Below the pieces are notes generated by a model. That model was not told where the DNA came from. It did not search any database and saw only the letters and a program-made list of their open reading frames with translations. A stretch of DNA of 64,000 nucleotides from Corynebacterium massiliense DSM 45435 (lineage in GTDB: Bacteria; Actinomycetota; Actinomycetes; Mycobacteriales; Mycobacteriaceae), in contig NZ_CP063189.1 of NCBI RefSeq assembly GCF_028609805.1, positions 930,001 through 994,000 of the forward strand. Direction: 5' to 3'. Positions 1 through 11,845 of the stretch are shown piece after piece. Position numbers and translations under genes: made by a program. Every line of letters begins with the position of its first letter. The stretch's first letter is position 1.

Positions 1-399
1 TTGGGTGCTGCCCGCAACATCGAGGAGGGCGGCTCGCTGACGATTATCGCCACCGCCATGGTGGAGACCGGCTCCACCGGCGACACGGTCATCTTCGAGG
101 AGTTCAAGGGCACTGGTAACGCGGAGCTCAAGCTCGACCGCGGCATCGCCGAGCGCCGCGTCTTCCCGGCCGTGGACGTCAAACCGTCCGGCACCCGCAA
201 GGACGAGCTGCTGCTCGTGCCGGAAGAGGCGCGCATCATGACCAAGCTGCGCCGCATCCTGTCCGGCCTGGAATCCCAGCAGGCCATCGATCTTTTGATC
301 AAACAGCTGAAGAAGACCAAGTCCAACGGTGAGTTCCTCATGGGCGTGGCCAGCTCCGCGCCGATGGCCGCCGATAAAGACGAGGAGGACTACTCCTAA
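1..399 (+). CDS. rho: Transcription termination factor Rho, C-terminal part
   Basis: This is the last 132 residues of the hexameric RNA helicase that terminates transcription. The gene starts upstream of the window, so the TTG at base 1 is internal. The sequence shows the conserved end of the RecA-like ATPase core: the IIATA strand, the [11 protein letters not shown] segment and the [11 protein letters not shown] segment with the SGTRK motif. A short acidic tail (DKDEEDYS) follows. The stop codon overlaps the prfA start by one base, so the two genes are translationally coupled. No rpmE lies between rho and prfA, unlike the mycobacterial order as I remember it. Confidence 0.97.
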   Translation: MGAARNIEEGGSLTIIATAMVETGSTGDTVIFEEFKGTGNAELKLDRGIAERRVFPAVDVKPSGTRKDELLLVPEEARIMTKLRRILSGLESQQAIDLLIKQLKKTKSNGEFLMGVASSAPMAADKDEEDYS

Positions 400-1475
400 T
401 GGCTAGCCAGGTTTCCCTCGTAGACGACATTGTCTCCGAGTACGAGGGCATCGAGATGCAGATGGCTGATCCCTCCATCGCGGGTGATCAGTCCCAGTTC
501 CGCAAGCTGTCCAAGCGCTACGCCGAGCTGCGCCCGATCATCCAGGTCAATAACGACCTAACCCAGGCGCGCACCGACTTAGACGACGCGAAGGAAATGG
601 CCTACGAGGATCACGATTTCCAGGCCGAGGCCGACCGCCTGGAAGGCGTCGTGGTGGAGCTGGAGGAAAAGCTCGCCGATCTGCTCGCTCCGCGCGACGA
701 GCAGGACTCCGAGGACGTCATCATGGAGATCAAGGCCGGCGCCGGCGGTGAAGAGGCCGCCCTGTTCGCCGGTGAGCTGGCGCGCATGTACGAGCGTTAC
801 GCCGATAAGGCCGGGTTCACCTGGGAGGTACTCGGCATTACGGACTCCGACCTCGGCGGTGTCAAGGACATGACGTTGTCCGTGAAGTCCAAGACCCCGT
901 CGCGCGACGGTGCGTGGTCGGTGTTCAAGTTCGAGGGCGGCGTGCACCGCGTGCAGCGCGTGCCGGTCACCGAGTCCCAGGGCCGCATCCAGACCTCGGC
1001 CGCGGGCGTGCTCGTCTTCCCCGAGCCGGAGGAGCCGGAAGAGGTCCACATCGACGAAAAGGACCTGCGTATCGATGTCTACCGCTCGTCCGGTAAGGGC
1101 GGCCAGGGCGTGAACACGACCGACTCGGCCGTGCGTATCACCCACCTGCCCACCGGGCTGGTGGTCACCTGCCAGAAAGAACGCTCCCAGATCCAGAACA
1201 AGGCCCGCGCCATGCAGGTGCTGCAGGCCCGCCTGGAGCAGATGGAGCGCGAGGCCCGCGACGCCGAGACCGCCGATCAGCGCGCCTCCCAGGTGCGCAC
1301 GATGGATCGTTCCGAGCGCATCCGCACCTACAACTGGCCGGAAAACCGCATTACCGATCACCGCATCGGCTACAAGGCCAACAACTTGGACTCCGTTCTG
1401 GACGGCGACATGGACGCGCTGATCACCGCGCTGCAGGCGCAGGAGCGCGCCGATCGCCTCGAGGCGGAGGGCTAG
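399..1475 (+). CDS. prfA: Peptide chain release factor 1
   Basis: RF1 reads UAA and UAG stop codons and triggers peptidyl-tRNA hydrolysis. At 358 aa it has the normal family length. The catalytic GGQ sits in the SGKGGQGVN segment, and the codon-recognition motif appears as PVT in VPVTESQGR. An N-terminal coiled-coil region covers roughly residues 1-100. The ATG overlaps the rho stop. The next gene, prmC, encodes the methylase for the glutamine of GGQ, and its start is only 3 nt after this stop, so enzyme and substrate are co-expressed. Confidence 0.97.
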   Translation: MASQVSLVDDIVSEYEGIEMQMADPSIAGDQSQFRKLSKRYAELRPIIQVNNDLTQARTDLDDAKEMAYEDHDFQAEADRLEGVVVELEEKLADLLAPRDEQDSEDVIMEIKAGAGGEEAALFAGELARMYERYADKAGFTWEVLGITDSDLGGVKDMTLSVKSKTPSRDGAWSVFKFEGGVHRVQRVPVTESQGRIQTSAAGVLVFPEPEEPEEVHIDEKDLRIDVYRSSGKGGQGVNTTDSAVRITHLPTGLVVTCQKERSQIQNKARAMQVLQARLEQMEREARDAETADQRASQVRTMDRSERIRTYNWPENRITDHRIGYKANNLDSVLDGDMDALITALQAQERADRLEAEG

Positions 1476-1478
1476 TCG

Positions 1479-2417
1479 GTGGCGGACGCCGACACCGCAG
1501 GCGAGAGCGGAGCCGGGGAGCGGGGCGGGAAGGCTGCGGCCGCGCGCCCCGAGACACTTCCCGCCGCCCTCCGGCACGCGGCGGCCGAGCTGCAGGCGGT
1601 GGGAGTCGCATCCCCGCTTTACGATGCCCGCCTCATCGCCGCCCACCTTCTAGGCTGCGCTCCGCTGGACACCATGTTCTACGACGACGTGCCGGAAGGC
1701 TTCTGGGCCGCGGTGGACCGCCGGCTGACCCGCGAGCCGCTGCAACACATCCTGGGCCAGGCCCCTTTCGGGCCGCTGGACATCGCAGTGGGCCCCGGCG
1801 TGTTCATCCCGCGCCCGGAGACCGAGTCCTTGGCGGACTGGGGCGCGCGCCAAGCGCAGGCTTTAGCGGCGGGAAGCGACGCGGCGCCGGCGCCGGTCGT
1901 GGTGGATCTGTGTTCCGGGTCGGGCGCCGTGGCGGCGTATATCGCCCACGCTGTACCGGCGGCGCGGGTGCTGGCGGTTGAGCTGTCCGCGGACGCGCTG
2001 CCGTATACCCGCCAAAACGCTGAGCCACACGGCGTGGAGGTCATCCACGGCGATGCGACCGACCTGATGCTGCTGGACACGTTGCACGGGCAGGTGGACG
2101 TGGTGGTGGCCAACCCGCCGTACGTTCCGGAGTCGTCGGATCTCCCGCCGGAGGTCTACGCGGATCCGGACATGGCGGTCTTTTCCGGCGCGGACGGTAT
2201 GCGGCTTATCCGGGGGATGGTGCCGGTCATCGCCACGCTCCTGCGCTCCGGCGGTTATGCGGCGGTGGAGCACGATGACACGACCTCCGCTGCGGTGCGC
2301 GACTGTTTCGCTGCCGGTGGGCAGTTCACCGACATCGCGCCGCTGGCGGACCTCACCGGGGTCGACCGCTTTGTCACCGCGCGTAAACTTGAGCGCCGAC
2401 TAGGCACGGACATTTAG
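1479..2417 (+). CDS. prmC: Release factor glutamine methyltransferase PrmC (HemK)
   Basis: PrmC is an SAM-dependent methyltransferase that N5-methylates the GGQ glutamine of release factors. The 312-aa protein has an N-terminal helical domain, an SAM-binding glycine-rich segment ([12 protein letters not shown], near residue 140) and the diagnostic NPPY motif at residues 212-215. The GTG start lies 3 nt after the prfA stop, with a purine-rich ribosome site inside the end of prfA. The first ~20 residues are variable and low-complexity, so a slightly later start is possible. Confidence 0.95.
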   Translation: MADADTAGESGAGERGGKAAAARPETLPAALRHAAAELQAVGVASPLYDARLIAAHLLGCAPLDTMFYDDVPEGFWAAVDRRLTREPLQHILGQAPFGPLDIAVGPGVFIPRPETESLADWGARQAQALAAGSDAAPAPVVVDLCSGSGAVAAYIAHAVPAARVLAVELSADALPYTRQNAEPHGVEVIHGDATDLMLLDTLHGQVDVVVANPPYVPESSDLPPEVYADPDMAVFSGADGMRLIRGMVPVIATLLRSGGYAAVEHDDTTSAAVRDCFAAGGQFTDIAPLADLTGVDRFVTARKLERRLGTDI

Positions 2418-2434
2418 GCAAGGGGAGAGAGTAA

Positions 2435-3109
2435 GTGCAAGGCAAGATTTACGATTGCTCGGATCCACAAGAGCGCGCCGCCGGGATGGCCGCGGCGGTG
2501 AAGTCCGCCAAGTCGGGCCGGCTTGTGGTGACCCCGACGGACACGCTCTACGGCATTGGTTGCGACGCCTTCGATAACGAGGCAGTGGCCAACCTCCTCG
2601 CAGCGAAGGGCCGCGGCCCGGATATGCCGGTGCCGGTCCTGGTCGGTTCGTGGGATACCGTGCGCGGCCTGGTGGCCACGTACCCGGAAAAGACCCAGCG
2701 TCTCGTGGAAGCCTTTTGGCCGGGTGGGCTTTCCATCGTTGTGCCGGAGGCGCCGTCGCTGCCGTGGAACTTAGGCGATACCCGGGGCACGGTGATGCTG
2801 CGCATGCCGCTGCACCCCATCGCCATTGAACTGCTCCGCGAGGTCGGACCCATGGCGGTCTCCAGCGCCAATATCTCCGGCCAGACCCCGCCGACGACGG
2901 CCATCGCTGCGAAACAGCAGTTGGGTAAAGCCGTCAACGTTTACTTGGACGGGGGAGAGGCGGCCATCGGCAAGCCGTCGAGCATCGTCGACCTGTCCGG
3001 CCCGCGCCCGTACATCCTCCGCGAGGGCGCGATTAGCGCCGAGCGGCTGGGCGAGGTCTTAGGCATGGACGCCGCGGAGCTGCGCACCCGCCCGGGCGAA
3101 GGGCGGTAA
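2435..3109 (+). CDS. tsaC: L-threonylcarbamoyladenylate synthase (YrdC/TsaC type)
   Basis: The protein makes threonylcarbamoyl-AMP from threonine, bicarbonate and ATP, the first step of t6A formation at position 37 of ANN-decoding tRNAs. At 224 aa it is a single YrdC domain without the C-terminal Sua5 domain. Conserved segments include PTDTLYGIG near the N-terminus and SSANISGQ in the second half. The GTG start follows a clear ribosome site (GGGGAGAG, 2421-2428). It lies in the prfA-prmC-tsaC-wecA run. Confidence 0.92.
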   Translation: MQGKIYDCSDPQERAAGMAAAVKSAKSGRLVVTPTDTLYGIGCDAFDNEAVANLLAAKGRGPDMPVPVLVGSWDTVRGLVATYPEKTQRLVEAFWPGGLSIVVPEAPSLPWNLGDTRGTVMLRMPLHPIAIELLREVGPMAVSSANISGQTPPTTAIAAKQQLGKAVNVYLDGGEAAIGKPSSIVDLSGPRPYILREGAISAERLGEVLGMDAAELRTRPGEGR

Positions 3110-3112
3110 CCT

Positions 3113-4270
3113 GTGGGCAGTGCCGGCGTCCCGCTTCGGGAAATCGGGCTGGTCATTCTGGTGGCCGCCGTCCTGACGTATCTGACCACGGGCATCGTGC
3201 GTTCCTTTCTGGTGCGCAGCGGCCGGGTGGCGGAGATTCGTCAGCGCGATAGCCACTCCCAGCCGACCCCGCGGCTGGGTGGGCTGGCCATGCTCTTCGG
3301 GTTCGGCGGCGCTATCTTCCTGGCCGCGCAGCTGCCCGCCCTTACCCGCGGGTTCATGCCCGTCACCCCGGAGATGACCGCGGTGGTGTGGGCCGCGCTC
3401 GCCATCGTGGCGGTGGGCGTGGTCGATGACCTCTTTGAGCTCAGCGCCGTGGTGAAGCTGCTCGGCCAGCTCGTGGCCGCGGCGGTGTTGGCGGGGCTTG
3501 GTGTCTCGTGGACCCTGCTCTTCGTGCCGGTGGGCGGCGGCACCACGGTGGTCCTGGATCAGTTCCAGTCCACAATCTTGACCACGGTCTTCGCCGTGAT
3601 CCTTGTCAACGCCATGAACTTCGTCGACGGGCTCGATGGGCTCGCCGCCGGTCTGGGGCTTATCGCCGGCGCCGCCATTCTGGTGTTCTCGCTGACGGTG
3701 TTGCACGACCAGGGCGGCACGGTCTCGGCGTACCCGCCGGCCATCATTGCCGCCGGCTTGGTCGGTGTGTGCGCGGGCTTTTTGCCCCACAACTTTGAAC
3801 CCTCGCGCATTTTCATGGGCGATTCCGGCTCCATGCTCATCGGGCTGCTGCTGGCCGCGGCGGCCACCTCGGCCTCCGGGAAGATCAACATGTCCCTGTA
3901 CGGCGCTGCGGATCTCGTGGCGCTGATGAGCCCGCTCATCGTGGTCGCAGCCGCGGTGTTTATCCCCGTGCTGGATCTGGTGTGGGCGGTGGTGCGCCGG
4001 CTCGCGCAGGGCAAGTCACCGTTCGCGGCGGACAAGCTGCACATCCACCACCGGTTGCTGTCTTTGGGGCACACGCACCGCCGCACGGTGCTGGTCATCT
4101 ACCTCTGGGTGACCGCGGTGGCCTTCGGTGCGGTGAGTTTCTCTTTGGTGCCAGCGCCCATCGCGGCGGCCATCAGCCTGCTCGCCATCCTCGCGGCCAT
4201 CGGCGTCACGCTCATCCCGCTGCGGGCGGGCAAGATCGGTCGGCATACCCGCGCGCATTCGGTGCGGTAG
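3113..4270 (+). CDS. wecA: Polyprenyl-phosphate GlcNAc-1-phosphate transferase (WecA/TagO/Rfe family)
   Basis: This integral membrane enzyme moves GlcNAc-1-phosphate from UDP-GlcNAc to decaprenyl phosphate. In mycolata this starts the linkage unit joining arabinogalactan to peptidoglycan. The 385-aa sequence has about 10-11 hydrophobic segments and the family signatures NFVDGLDGLAAG, the IFMGDSGSM loop and a cytoplasmic HIHHRLL motif. The GTG start is 3 nt after the tsaC stop. The next gene begins 11 nt downstream. Confidence 0.93.
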   Translation: MGSAGVPLREIGLVILVAAVLTYLTTGIVRSFLVRSGRVAEIRQRDSHSQPTPRLGGLAMLFGFGGAIFLAAQLPALTRGFMPVTPEMTAVVWAALAIVAVGVVDDLFELSAVVKLLGQLVAAAVLAGLGVSWTLLFVPVGGGTTVVLDQFQSTILTTVFAVILVNAMNFVDGLDGLAAGLGLIAGAAILVFSLTVLHDQGGTVSAYPPAIIAAGLVGVCAGFLPHNFEPSRIFMGDSGSMLIGLLLAAAATSASGKINMSLYGAADLVALMSPLIVVAAAVFIPVLDLVWAVVRRLAQGKSPFAADKLHIHHRLLSLGHTHRRTVLVIYLWVTAVAFGAVSFSLVPAPIAAAISLLAILAAIGVTLIPLRAGKIGRHTRAHSVR

Positions 4271-4281
4271 GGTAATGGCCC

Positions 4282-4728
4282 GTGAATTCGACTACTAATA
4301 CCAGCCTGGATACGGACACCGACTTCGAGGATCAGCGCCGTCCGCTGGTGCGGGCGGTGAAATTCGGCGCCTTAGCGCTCGCGGCTTTTACGGTCATCTC
4401 TCTCGTGGTGTGGGGCCTTGTCGGCGGCGCGCCTGGCCTGTGGGGCGTGGTGATAGGCGCCGCCATTGGCGGCGGCTTCGTGCTGCTCACCGCGCTGTCA
4501 GTTCTGCTGACCGCTGGCACATCCCCGTCAACCACGATGGCGGTGGTCTTGGGCGGCTGGCTGCTCAAGATTGTCCTGCTCGTCATCGTCTTGCTGTTCA
4601 TCCGCGATCTCGACTTCTTCCACCGCGGGGCGCTTCTGACCACGGTGGTCCTGGCGCTTGTCGCAGTGCTCGGAGCAGAGGTGTGGGCGACAGTGTCTAC
4701 CCGCACGACCTACGTGTCCTCCCAGTAA
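4282..4728 (+). CDS. Small membrane protein in the AtpI position
   Basis: This 148-aa protein has a charged N-terminus and four predicted membrane segments. It lies between wecA and atpB, the position of ATP synthase protein I (AtpI-like) genes in actinobacteria. AtpI proteins are thought to help assemble the c-ring. Sequence similarity to AtpI is not obvious by eye, so the role is inferred from position and topology. The GTG start is 8 nt after a TAGGGT box (4268-4273) that overlaps the wecA stop, so it may have its own near-leaderless promoter. Confidence 0.75.
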   Translation: MNSTTNTSLDTDTDFEDQRRPLVRAVKFGALALAAFTVISLVVWGLVGGAPGLWGVVIGAAIGGGFVLLTALSVLLTAGTSPSTTMAVVLGGWLLKIVLLVIVLLFIRDLDFFHRGALLTTVVLALVAVLGAEVWATVSTRTTYVSSQ

Positions 4729-5007
4729 ATTCTTATGGTGCCCCCGGAAACCAAAAATCGCGGGCTGACTGCTAAGATGTCCTGCGGGTTACCGCGGAAA
4801 TCATACACAGCGTCGGCGCAGGAACTATGACCTGCAATGACGGTGTGATTGAGCGTGATTAAACGTCGCGGTGAAACCCTGCCGCAGCTTCGCTGATGTG
4901 CGACGGAGTCTCGTTGCTGCGGTAGAGAGTTTGAGACGTCCATCGCACCGTACTGAAGGTTCTTCGGTACGGCCCGAACACGGGAGAGAACGCTGAGCGT
5001 TACAACA
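4729..5007. promoter_or_regulatory. Upstream region of the atp operon
   Basis: This 279-bp gap before atpB has no convincing gene. A TAAGAT box at 4773-4778 is a candidate -10 element, which would give an untranslated leader of over 200 nt before atpB. A purine-rich stretch (GGGAGAGAA, 4982-4990) may be the ribosome site for atpB. I see no clear terminator or riboswitch. Confidence 0.4.
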
Positions 5008-5811
5008 TTGGCCATGAAGGGTGACTTCCACTCGCCCGAACTGGATCCAGAACTTTTCCCGGGGCAAACTTTCGGCCACATCCTGTTTGGTGACGTAGCC
5101 AACGGGTGGTTCGCGCTGGATCGCATCATGATCGTCCGCCTCATTATGACGGCGATCTTGGTGCTCCTTTTCGTCGCAGCCTTTTGGAAGCCCAAGCTGG
5201 TTCCGAAGGGTCTGCAGAACGTCGCTGAAATCGCTCTCGATTTCGTGCGGGTAAACATCGCCGAAGACATTCTGGGGAAGAAGGAAGGCCGCCGCTTCTT
5301 GCCGTTGCTGGCGACCATTTTCTTCGCCGTTCTGTTCATGAACGTTTCGACGATCATCCCGTTGCTCAACATTTCGCCGAACGCTCGCATCGGTATGCCA
5401 ATCGTCTTGGCTGCCGCGGCGTACATCGCCATGATCTACGCGGGCGCTAAGCGTTATGGGTTCGGTAAGTTCATGAAGTCGTCGGTGGTTATCCCTAACC
5501 TGCCGCCGGCGCTGCATGTACTTGTTGTGCCGATCGAGTTCTTCTCGACGTTCATCCTGCGACCGGTCACGCTGGCACTTCGTCTCATGGCGAACTTCCT
5601 GGCTGGCCACATCATTCTGGTGCTCCTCTACTCGGCGACCAACTTCTTCTTCTGGCAGCTGAATGGGTGGACCGCACTGTCTGGTGTTACCGTGCTCGCC
5701 GCAGTCCTGTTCACGCTCTACGAGATCATCGTCATCTTCCTGCAGGCGTACATCTTCGCCCTGCTGACGGCGGTCTACATTGAGCTTTCCTTGCACGCGG
5801 ACGAGCACTAA
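5008..5811 (+). CDS. atpB: ATP synthase Fo subunit a
   Basis: Subunit a forms the proton half-channels against the c-ring in the membrane. The 267-aa sequence has five to six hydrophobic helices. The essential arginine lies in the LRLMANFLAGH segment near residue 195, and the C-terminus carries the YIFALLTAVYI helix. The start is uncertain: TTG at 5008 is followed by an in-frame ATG at 5014, and the reading frame also extends back to a CTG at 4993 close to the GGGAGAG site. The protein may therefore begin a few residues earlier or later. It is first of the eight atp genes. Confidence 0.96.
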   Translation: MAMKGDFHSPELDPELFPGQTFGHILFGDVANGWFALDRIMIVRLIMTAILVLLFVAAFWKPKLVPKGLQNVAEIALDFVRVNIAEDILGKKEGRRFLPLLATIFFAVLFMNVSTIIPLLNISPNARIGMPIVLAAAAYIAMIYAGAKRYGFGKFMKSSVVIPNLPPALHVLVVPIEFFSTFILRPVTLALRLMANFLAGHIILVLLYSATNFFFWQLNGWTALSGVTVLAAVLFTLYEIIVIFLQAYIFALLTAVYIELSLHADEH

Positions 5812-5838
5812 TCACGCGCGAACAACGCGGCCAACTGA

Positions 5839-6150
<312 letters not shown>

Positions 6151-6194
6151 AAAGCGGAATTTCCTAAGAAACCCCTTTTACTGACAGGAGACTC

Positions 6195-6767
6195 ATGAAC
6201 AACGTCTTTTTCTTCCTTGCGGCGGAAGGAGGGGAGGAGCTCCCGATGGAGGGAGGCAACAACCTCCTTTTGCCCAAGGGCTATGACATCTTCTGGTCTC
6301 TCGTCGCGTTCGTCATCATCCTGCTCGTCTTCTGGAAGTTCGTTCTTCCGAACTTCCAAGAACTGCTGCGGGAGCGCGAGGACCGGATCGAAGGCGGCAT
6401 GAAGCGTGCTGAGGCTCAGCAGGCCGAGGCAAAGGCAGCGCTGGAGAAGTACAACGCCCAGCTTGCCGATGCCCGCGCTGAAGCCGCCGAGATCCGCGAG
6501 CAGGCACGCGAGCGTGGCAAGCAGATCGAGGCAGAAGCTCGAGCACAGGCCGAGGAAGAGGCACAGCGCATCATCGCCGCCGGCGAGAAGCAGCTGGCCG
6601 CTTCCCGCGCTCAGGTGGTCGGCGACCTGCGCAACGACATTGGACAGAACTCCATCAACCTGGCAGAGAAGCTGCTGGGTGGCGAGCTGTCCGATTCCTC
6701 GAAGCAGTCGCAGACGATCGACAACTTCCTGTCCGAGCTCGACAACGTGGCACCGGCCGGAAAGTAG
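6195..6767 (+). CDS. atpF: ATP synthase Fo subunit b
   Basis: Subunit b is the peripheral stalk linking Fo to F1. The 190-aa protein has one N-terminal membrane helix (around residues 33-55) and then a long, charged, heptad-like coiled coil rich in Glu, Ala, Lys and Arg. It lies 44 nt after atpE with an AGGAGA ribosome site. It ends 6 nt before atpH. Confidence 0.96.
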   Translation: MNNVFFFLAAEGGEELPMEGGNNLLLPKGYDIFWSLVAFVIILLVFWKFVLPNFQELLREREDRIEGGMKRAEAQQAEAKAALEKYNAQLADARAEAAEIREQARERGKQIEAEARAQAEEEAQRIIAAGEKQLAASRAQVVGDLRNDIGQNSINLAEKLLGGELSDSSKQSQTIDNFLSELDNVAPAGK

Positions 6768-6773
6768 GGATCT

Positions 6774-7589
6774 ATGAAGGCAGCTAGCCGCGAAGCACTC
6801 GCTCAGTGCCAGGAAAAGCTCGACGGATACCTGCGCGAGCACGACGTCCAGGCTGCAGCACAGACCGGCCTCGATCTCTTCGAGGTCGTCGGTGTGCTGG
6901 ACGATCACCGTGACTTGCGTGTTGCGCTGACCGATGACGCCGCGCCCGCGGAGGCCCGCCAGTCTCTCGTCCGCGAGCTCTTCGGTTCGAAGGTCGCCGA
7001 GTCGACCCTGCAGGTTTTGAACGACGCTGTCGCGCAGAACTGGTCGACCGGTAAGGAATTCGTCAACGGGCTTTCCACCATCGGTCACCGCGCCCTGCTG
7101 CGCGGCGCCGAGGCACAGGGCCAGCTGGAGCAGGTCGAAGACGAGCTGTTCCAACTGTCCCGCGTCCTGGACCGCGAGGGTGAGCTGACCCAGCTGCTTT
7201 CCGACCGCACTGCCTCTTCCGCGAAGAAGCGCGGATTGCTGGCAAACGTTCTCTACGGCAAGGTTTCGATGTTCGCCGAGGCGCTTGCGCTGCAGGCCAT
7301 CGGCCGACCCGAGAAGAACTCGATCGACGACGTGGCCGCGCTGGCCGCGCAGGCCGCAGACCTGCGTGACCGCACCATCGCCCACGTGGCAGTCGCTCGG
7401 GATGTGAATGACAACCAGCAGGCAGTACTCGCCGAGAAGCTGGGCAAGATTTACGGTCGTGCGGTCTCCATCCACACAGAGGTTGATCCCAGCCTCCTCG
7501 GTGGAATGAAGATCCGCGTTGGCGACGAGGTCATCGACGGTTCCATCCAGGGCAAGATCGCCCGCCTGCGGACCGCGATGAGCGCCTAG
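6774..7589 (+). CDS. atpH: ATP synthase F1 subunit delta
   Basis: Subunit delta joins the peripheral stalk to the top of the alpha3beta3 head. At 271 aa it has the long actinobacterial form, larger than the ~177-aa E. coli protein. The C-terminal DPSLLGGMKIRVGD segment is the family signature. The ATG lies 6 nt after atpF. In mycobacteria b and delta can be fused; here they are separate genes. Confidence 0.95.
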   Translation: MKAASREALAQCQEKLDGYLREHDVQAAAQTGLDLFEVVGVLDDHRDLRVALTDDAAPAEARQSLVRELFGSKVAESTLQVLNDAVAQNWSTGKEFVNGLSTIGHRALLRGAEAQGQLEQVEDELFQLSRVLDREGELTQLLSDRTASSAKKRGLLANVLYGKVSMFAEALALQAIGRPEKNSIDDVAALAAQAADLRDRTIAHVAVARDVNDNQQAVLAEKLGKIYGRAVSIHTEVDPSLLGGMKIRVGDEVIDGSIQGKIARLRTAMSA

Positions 7590-7634
7590 GGCACTCGCTC
7601 GCACACCTGGTGCGGACGAGCGGGTAGCCCCTAG
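7587..7634 (+). repeat. Imperfect long inverted repeat between atpH and atpA
   Basis: The spacer can fold: the outer arms CTAGGGC and GCCCCTAG enclose CGCTCG and CGAGCG, with a small CAC/GTG pairing inside. There is no T-run after it, so it is not a simple terminator. It may be an mRNA-processing or attenuation element inside the operon; this is inference. Confidence 0.4.
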
Positions 7635-7713
7635 GAAAGGTTGCCGACAGTCGTCGACTACGACAGATTTAATTAAGTAAGTGCTGGACGAATCTACCGA
7701 GAGTAGGAAGAAC

Positions 7714-9354
7714 ATGGCGGAGCTGACGATCTCCTCTGACGAGATCCGTAGCGCGATTGCGAACTACACCTCGAGCTACTCCGCGGAGGCCTCCCGTGAG
7801 GAGGTCGGCGTGATTACTTCGGCAGCAGACGGTATTGCCAACGTCAGTGGCCTTCCGTCTGTCATGGCGAACGAGCTGCTCGAGTTCCCGAACGGCGTCA
7901 TTGGCGTCGCACAGAACCTGGACACCAACTCCATCGGCGTCGTGGTTCTGGGTAACTTTGAATCCCTGGCCGAAGGCGACGAAGTTCGCCGCACCGGCGA
8001 GGTCCTGTCCATCCCGGTCGGCGATGACTTCCTCGGCCGCGTCGTCAACCCGCTGGGTCAGGCCATCGACGGCCTGGGCGACGTCAAGGGCGAAGAAGAC
8101 CGCGTCCTGGAGCTGCAGGCACCGTCCGTGCTGCAGCGCCAGCCGGTCGAAGAGCCGATGCAGACCGGTATGAAGGCCATCGACGCGATGACCCCGATCG
8201 GCCGTGGTCAGCGTCAGTTGATCATCGGTGACCGTAAGACCGGTAAGACCTCGGTGTGCATCGACACCATCCTTAACCAGAAGGCGAACTGGGAGTCCGG
8301 CGACAAGGACAAGCAGGTCCGCTGCATCTACGTCGCTATCGGTCAGAAGGGCTCGACCATCGCCGGCGTGCGCCAGACCCTCGAGGAGCACGGCGCGCTC
8401 GACTACACCACCATCGTGGCTGCCCCGGCGTCTGACTCGGCCGGCTTCAAGTGGCTCGCACCGTTTTCCGGTGCCGCCCTGGGTCAGCACTGGATGTACC
8501 AGGGCTACCACGTCCTGGTTATCTACGATGACCTGACCAAGCAGGCAGAGGCCTACCGTGCCATCTCGCTGCTGCTGCGCCGCCCGCCGGGACGCGAGGC
8601 TTACCCGGGCGACGTCTTCTACCTGCACTCCCGTCTGCTGGAGCGCGCGGCCAAACTTTCCGATGACATGGGCGCCGGCTCGCTGACCGCCCTGCCGATC
8701 ATCGAGACGAAGGCAAACGACGTCTCGGCCTTCATTCCGACCAACGTCATCTCGATTACCGACGGCCAGGTCTTCCTCGAGTCTGACCTGTTCAACCAGG
8801 GCATTCGCCCGGCTATTAACGTCGGTGTGTCGGTGTCCCGTGTCGGTGGTGCCGCACAGACCAAGGGCATGAAGAAGGTTGCCGGTAACCTGCGTCTTGA
8901 CCTCGCTGCTTACCGCGACCTGGAGGCGTTCGCCGCCTTCGCCTCTGACCTGGACTCCGCGTCCAAGGCTCAGCTGGAGCGCGGCGCTCGCCTGGTCGAG
9001 CTGCTCAAGCAGAAGGAGCACGCACCGCAGGCCGTTGAGTACCAGATGGTCTCCATCTTCCTGGCGGACCAGGGCATCTTCGACTCCGTTCCCGTCGAGG
9101 ATGTGCGCCGCTTTGAGACGGAGGTCCAGGATCACCTCAACGCGACCGTTCCGGAGGCTTACGACCAGATCAGCGGCGGCGTTCCGCTGAACGACGAGTC
9201 CAAGGAAAAGCTCACCGCCGAGGCGAAGCGCTTCCTGTCCGGCTTCCGCACCTCCGAGGGCAACACCCTGGGCACGGAAGCACCGGTCGAGGCCATGGAC
9301 GAGAGCGAAGTCAACCAGACCGAGCTCGGCGTCTCCCGCAAGGCGACCAAGTAG
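7714..9354 (+). CDS. atpA: ATP synthase F1 subunit alpha
   Basis: This is the non-catalytic nucleotide-binding subunit of the F1 head. From the ATG at 7714 it is 546 aa, the usual length. The P-loop is GDRKTGKTS, and the C-terminal helical domain is complete. A GTG at 7681 would add 11 residues, but the ATG at 7714 follows an AGGAAG ribosome site and gives the family's normal MAELTIS-type N-terminus. It is separated from atpH by a 124-bp spacer with a hairpin. Confidence 0.97.
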   Translation: MAELTISSDEIRSAIANYTSSYSAEASREEVGVITSAADGIANVSGLPSVMANELLEFPNGVIGVAQNLDTNSIGVVVLGNFESLAEGDEVRRTGEVLSIPVGDDFLGRVVNPLGQAIDGLGDVKGEEDRVLELQAPSVLQRQPVEEPMQTGMKAIDAMTPIGRGQRQLIIGDRKTGKTSVCIDTILNQKANWESGDKDKQVRCIYVAIGQKGSTIAGVRQTLEEHGALDYTTIVAAPASDSAGFKWLAPFSGAALGQHWMYQGYHVLVIYDDLTKQAEAYRAISLLLRRPPGREAYPGDVFYLHSRLLERAAKLSDDMGAGSLTALPIIETKANDVSAFIPTNVISITDGQVFLESDLFNQGIRPAINVGVSVSRVGGAAQTKGMKKVAGNLRLDLAAYRDLEAFAAFASDLDSASKAQLERGARLVELLKQKEHAPQAVEYQMVSIFLADQGIFDSVPVEDVRRFETEVQDHLNATVPEAYDQISGGVPLNDESKEKLTAEAKRFLSGFRTSEGNTLGTEAPVEAMDESEVNQTELGVSRKATK

Positions 9355-9414
9355 AAAAGTCTCGGACTGCTCTACATCAATCGCCGAGAAGAATAAGAAG
9401 GGAGGAGCACTACC

Positions 9415-10377
9415 ATGGCAAGTCTTCGTGAGTTGCGCGACCGCATCCGGTCGGTGAACTCGACCAAGAAGATCACCAAGGCGCAGGAACTTATCGCGAC
9501 CTCGCGCATTACCAAGGCGCAGGCGCGCGTCGAGGCTTCGCAGCCGTACGCCCAGGAAATGGGCAACGTCATGCAGCGCCTCGCAGCGAACAGCTCCCTT
9601 GATCACCCGATGTTGAAGGAGCGCGAGAACGCCCGCGTGGCCGCGGTCGTCATCGTGTCCTCTGACCGCGGCATGTGCGGCGGCTACAACAACAACGTGT
9701 TCAAGAAGGCTGCGCAGCTGGAGGCTCTCCTCGAACAGCGCGGCCTGGAGGTCGTCCGCCTGGTCACCGGTGCCAAGGGCGTCGGCTTCTACCAGTTCCG
9801 CGACGAGCACATCGAGGGACAGTGGACCGGGTTCTCCCAGGATCCGTCCTGGGAAGCTACCCACGACGTCCGTCACCACGTGGTCGACGGCTTCCTGGCT
9901 GGCTCCACCTCGCAGGCGAAGGACCGTGCGGGCGTTTCCAACCCGCGCGGCTTCGACGAGGTGCACGTGGTCTACACCGAGTTCGAATCGATGCTGACCC
10001 AGACCGCTCGCGTGCAGCAGCTGCTGCCCGTGAAGCCGGTTAAGGGCGATCACGATGCTGCGGACGCGGCTGGGGATTCGGCCGCTGCGGCCGAGACCGG
10101 TTCGGACTTCGAGTTCGAGCCGGACGCCGATACGCTGATGGACGGGCTGCTGCCGAAGTACGTTTCGCGCGTGCTGTACGCGATTTTCCTCGAGGCATCC
10201 GCCTCGGAGTCCGCATCCCGCCGTACCGCCATGAAGTCTGCTACTGACAACGCCTCCGAGCTGGTCACGGATCTCTCCCGTGTGGCCAACCAGGCACGTC
10301 AGGCGCAGATTACTCAGGAAATCTCAGAGATCGTCGGTGGCGCTGGCGCGCTCGCCGAAAGCGCAGAAAGTGACTAA
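9415..10377 (+). CDS. atpG: ATP synthase F1 subunit gamma
   Basis: Subunit gamma is the central rotor shaft. The 320-aa protein has the conserved N-terminal helix (SLRELRDRIRSV) and the SDRGMCGGYN segment. An insert of about 35 residues, Ala/Asp/Glu-rich and centred near residue 215, has the look of the actinobacterial gamma loop that latches the enzyme against ATP hydrolysis. That role is known in mycobacteria and inferred here. An AAGGGAGGAGC ribosome site precedes the ATG. Confidence 0.96.
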   Translation: MASLRELRDRIRSVNSTKKITKAQELIATSRITKAQARVEASQPYAQEMGNVMQRLAANSSLDHPMLKERENARVAAVVIVSSDRGMCGGYNNNVFKKAAQLEALLEQRGLEVVRLVTGAKGVGFYQFRDEHIEGQWTGFSQDPSWEATHDVRHHVVDGFLAGSTSQAKDRAGVSNPRGFDEVHVVYTEFESMLTQTARVQQLLPVKPVKGDHDAADAAGDSAAAAETGSDFEFEPDADTLMDGLLPKYVSRVLYAIFLEASASESASRRTAMKSATDNASELVTDLSRVANQARQAQITQEISEIVGGAGALAESAESD

Positions 10378-11835
<1,458 letters not shown>

Positions 11836-11845
11836 GGAGCGGCAC

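Noticed and set aside
579..1646. 355-aa open frame antisense to prfA
   Set aside because: High-GC shadow of prfA/prmC; no recognisable domain and biased composition.
7669..10053. 794-aa open frame antisense to atpA and atpG
   Set aside because: Shadow of highly expressed ATP synthase genes with strong third-position GC bias; no family features.
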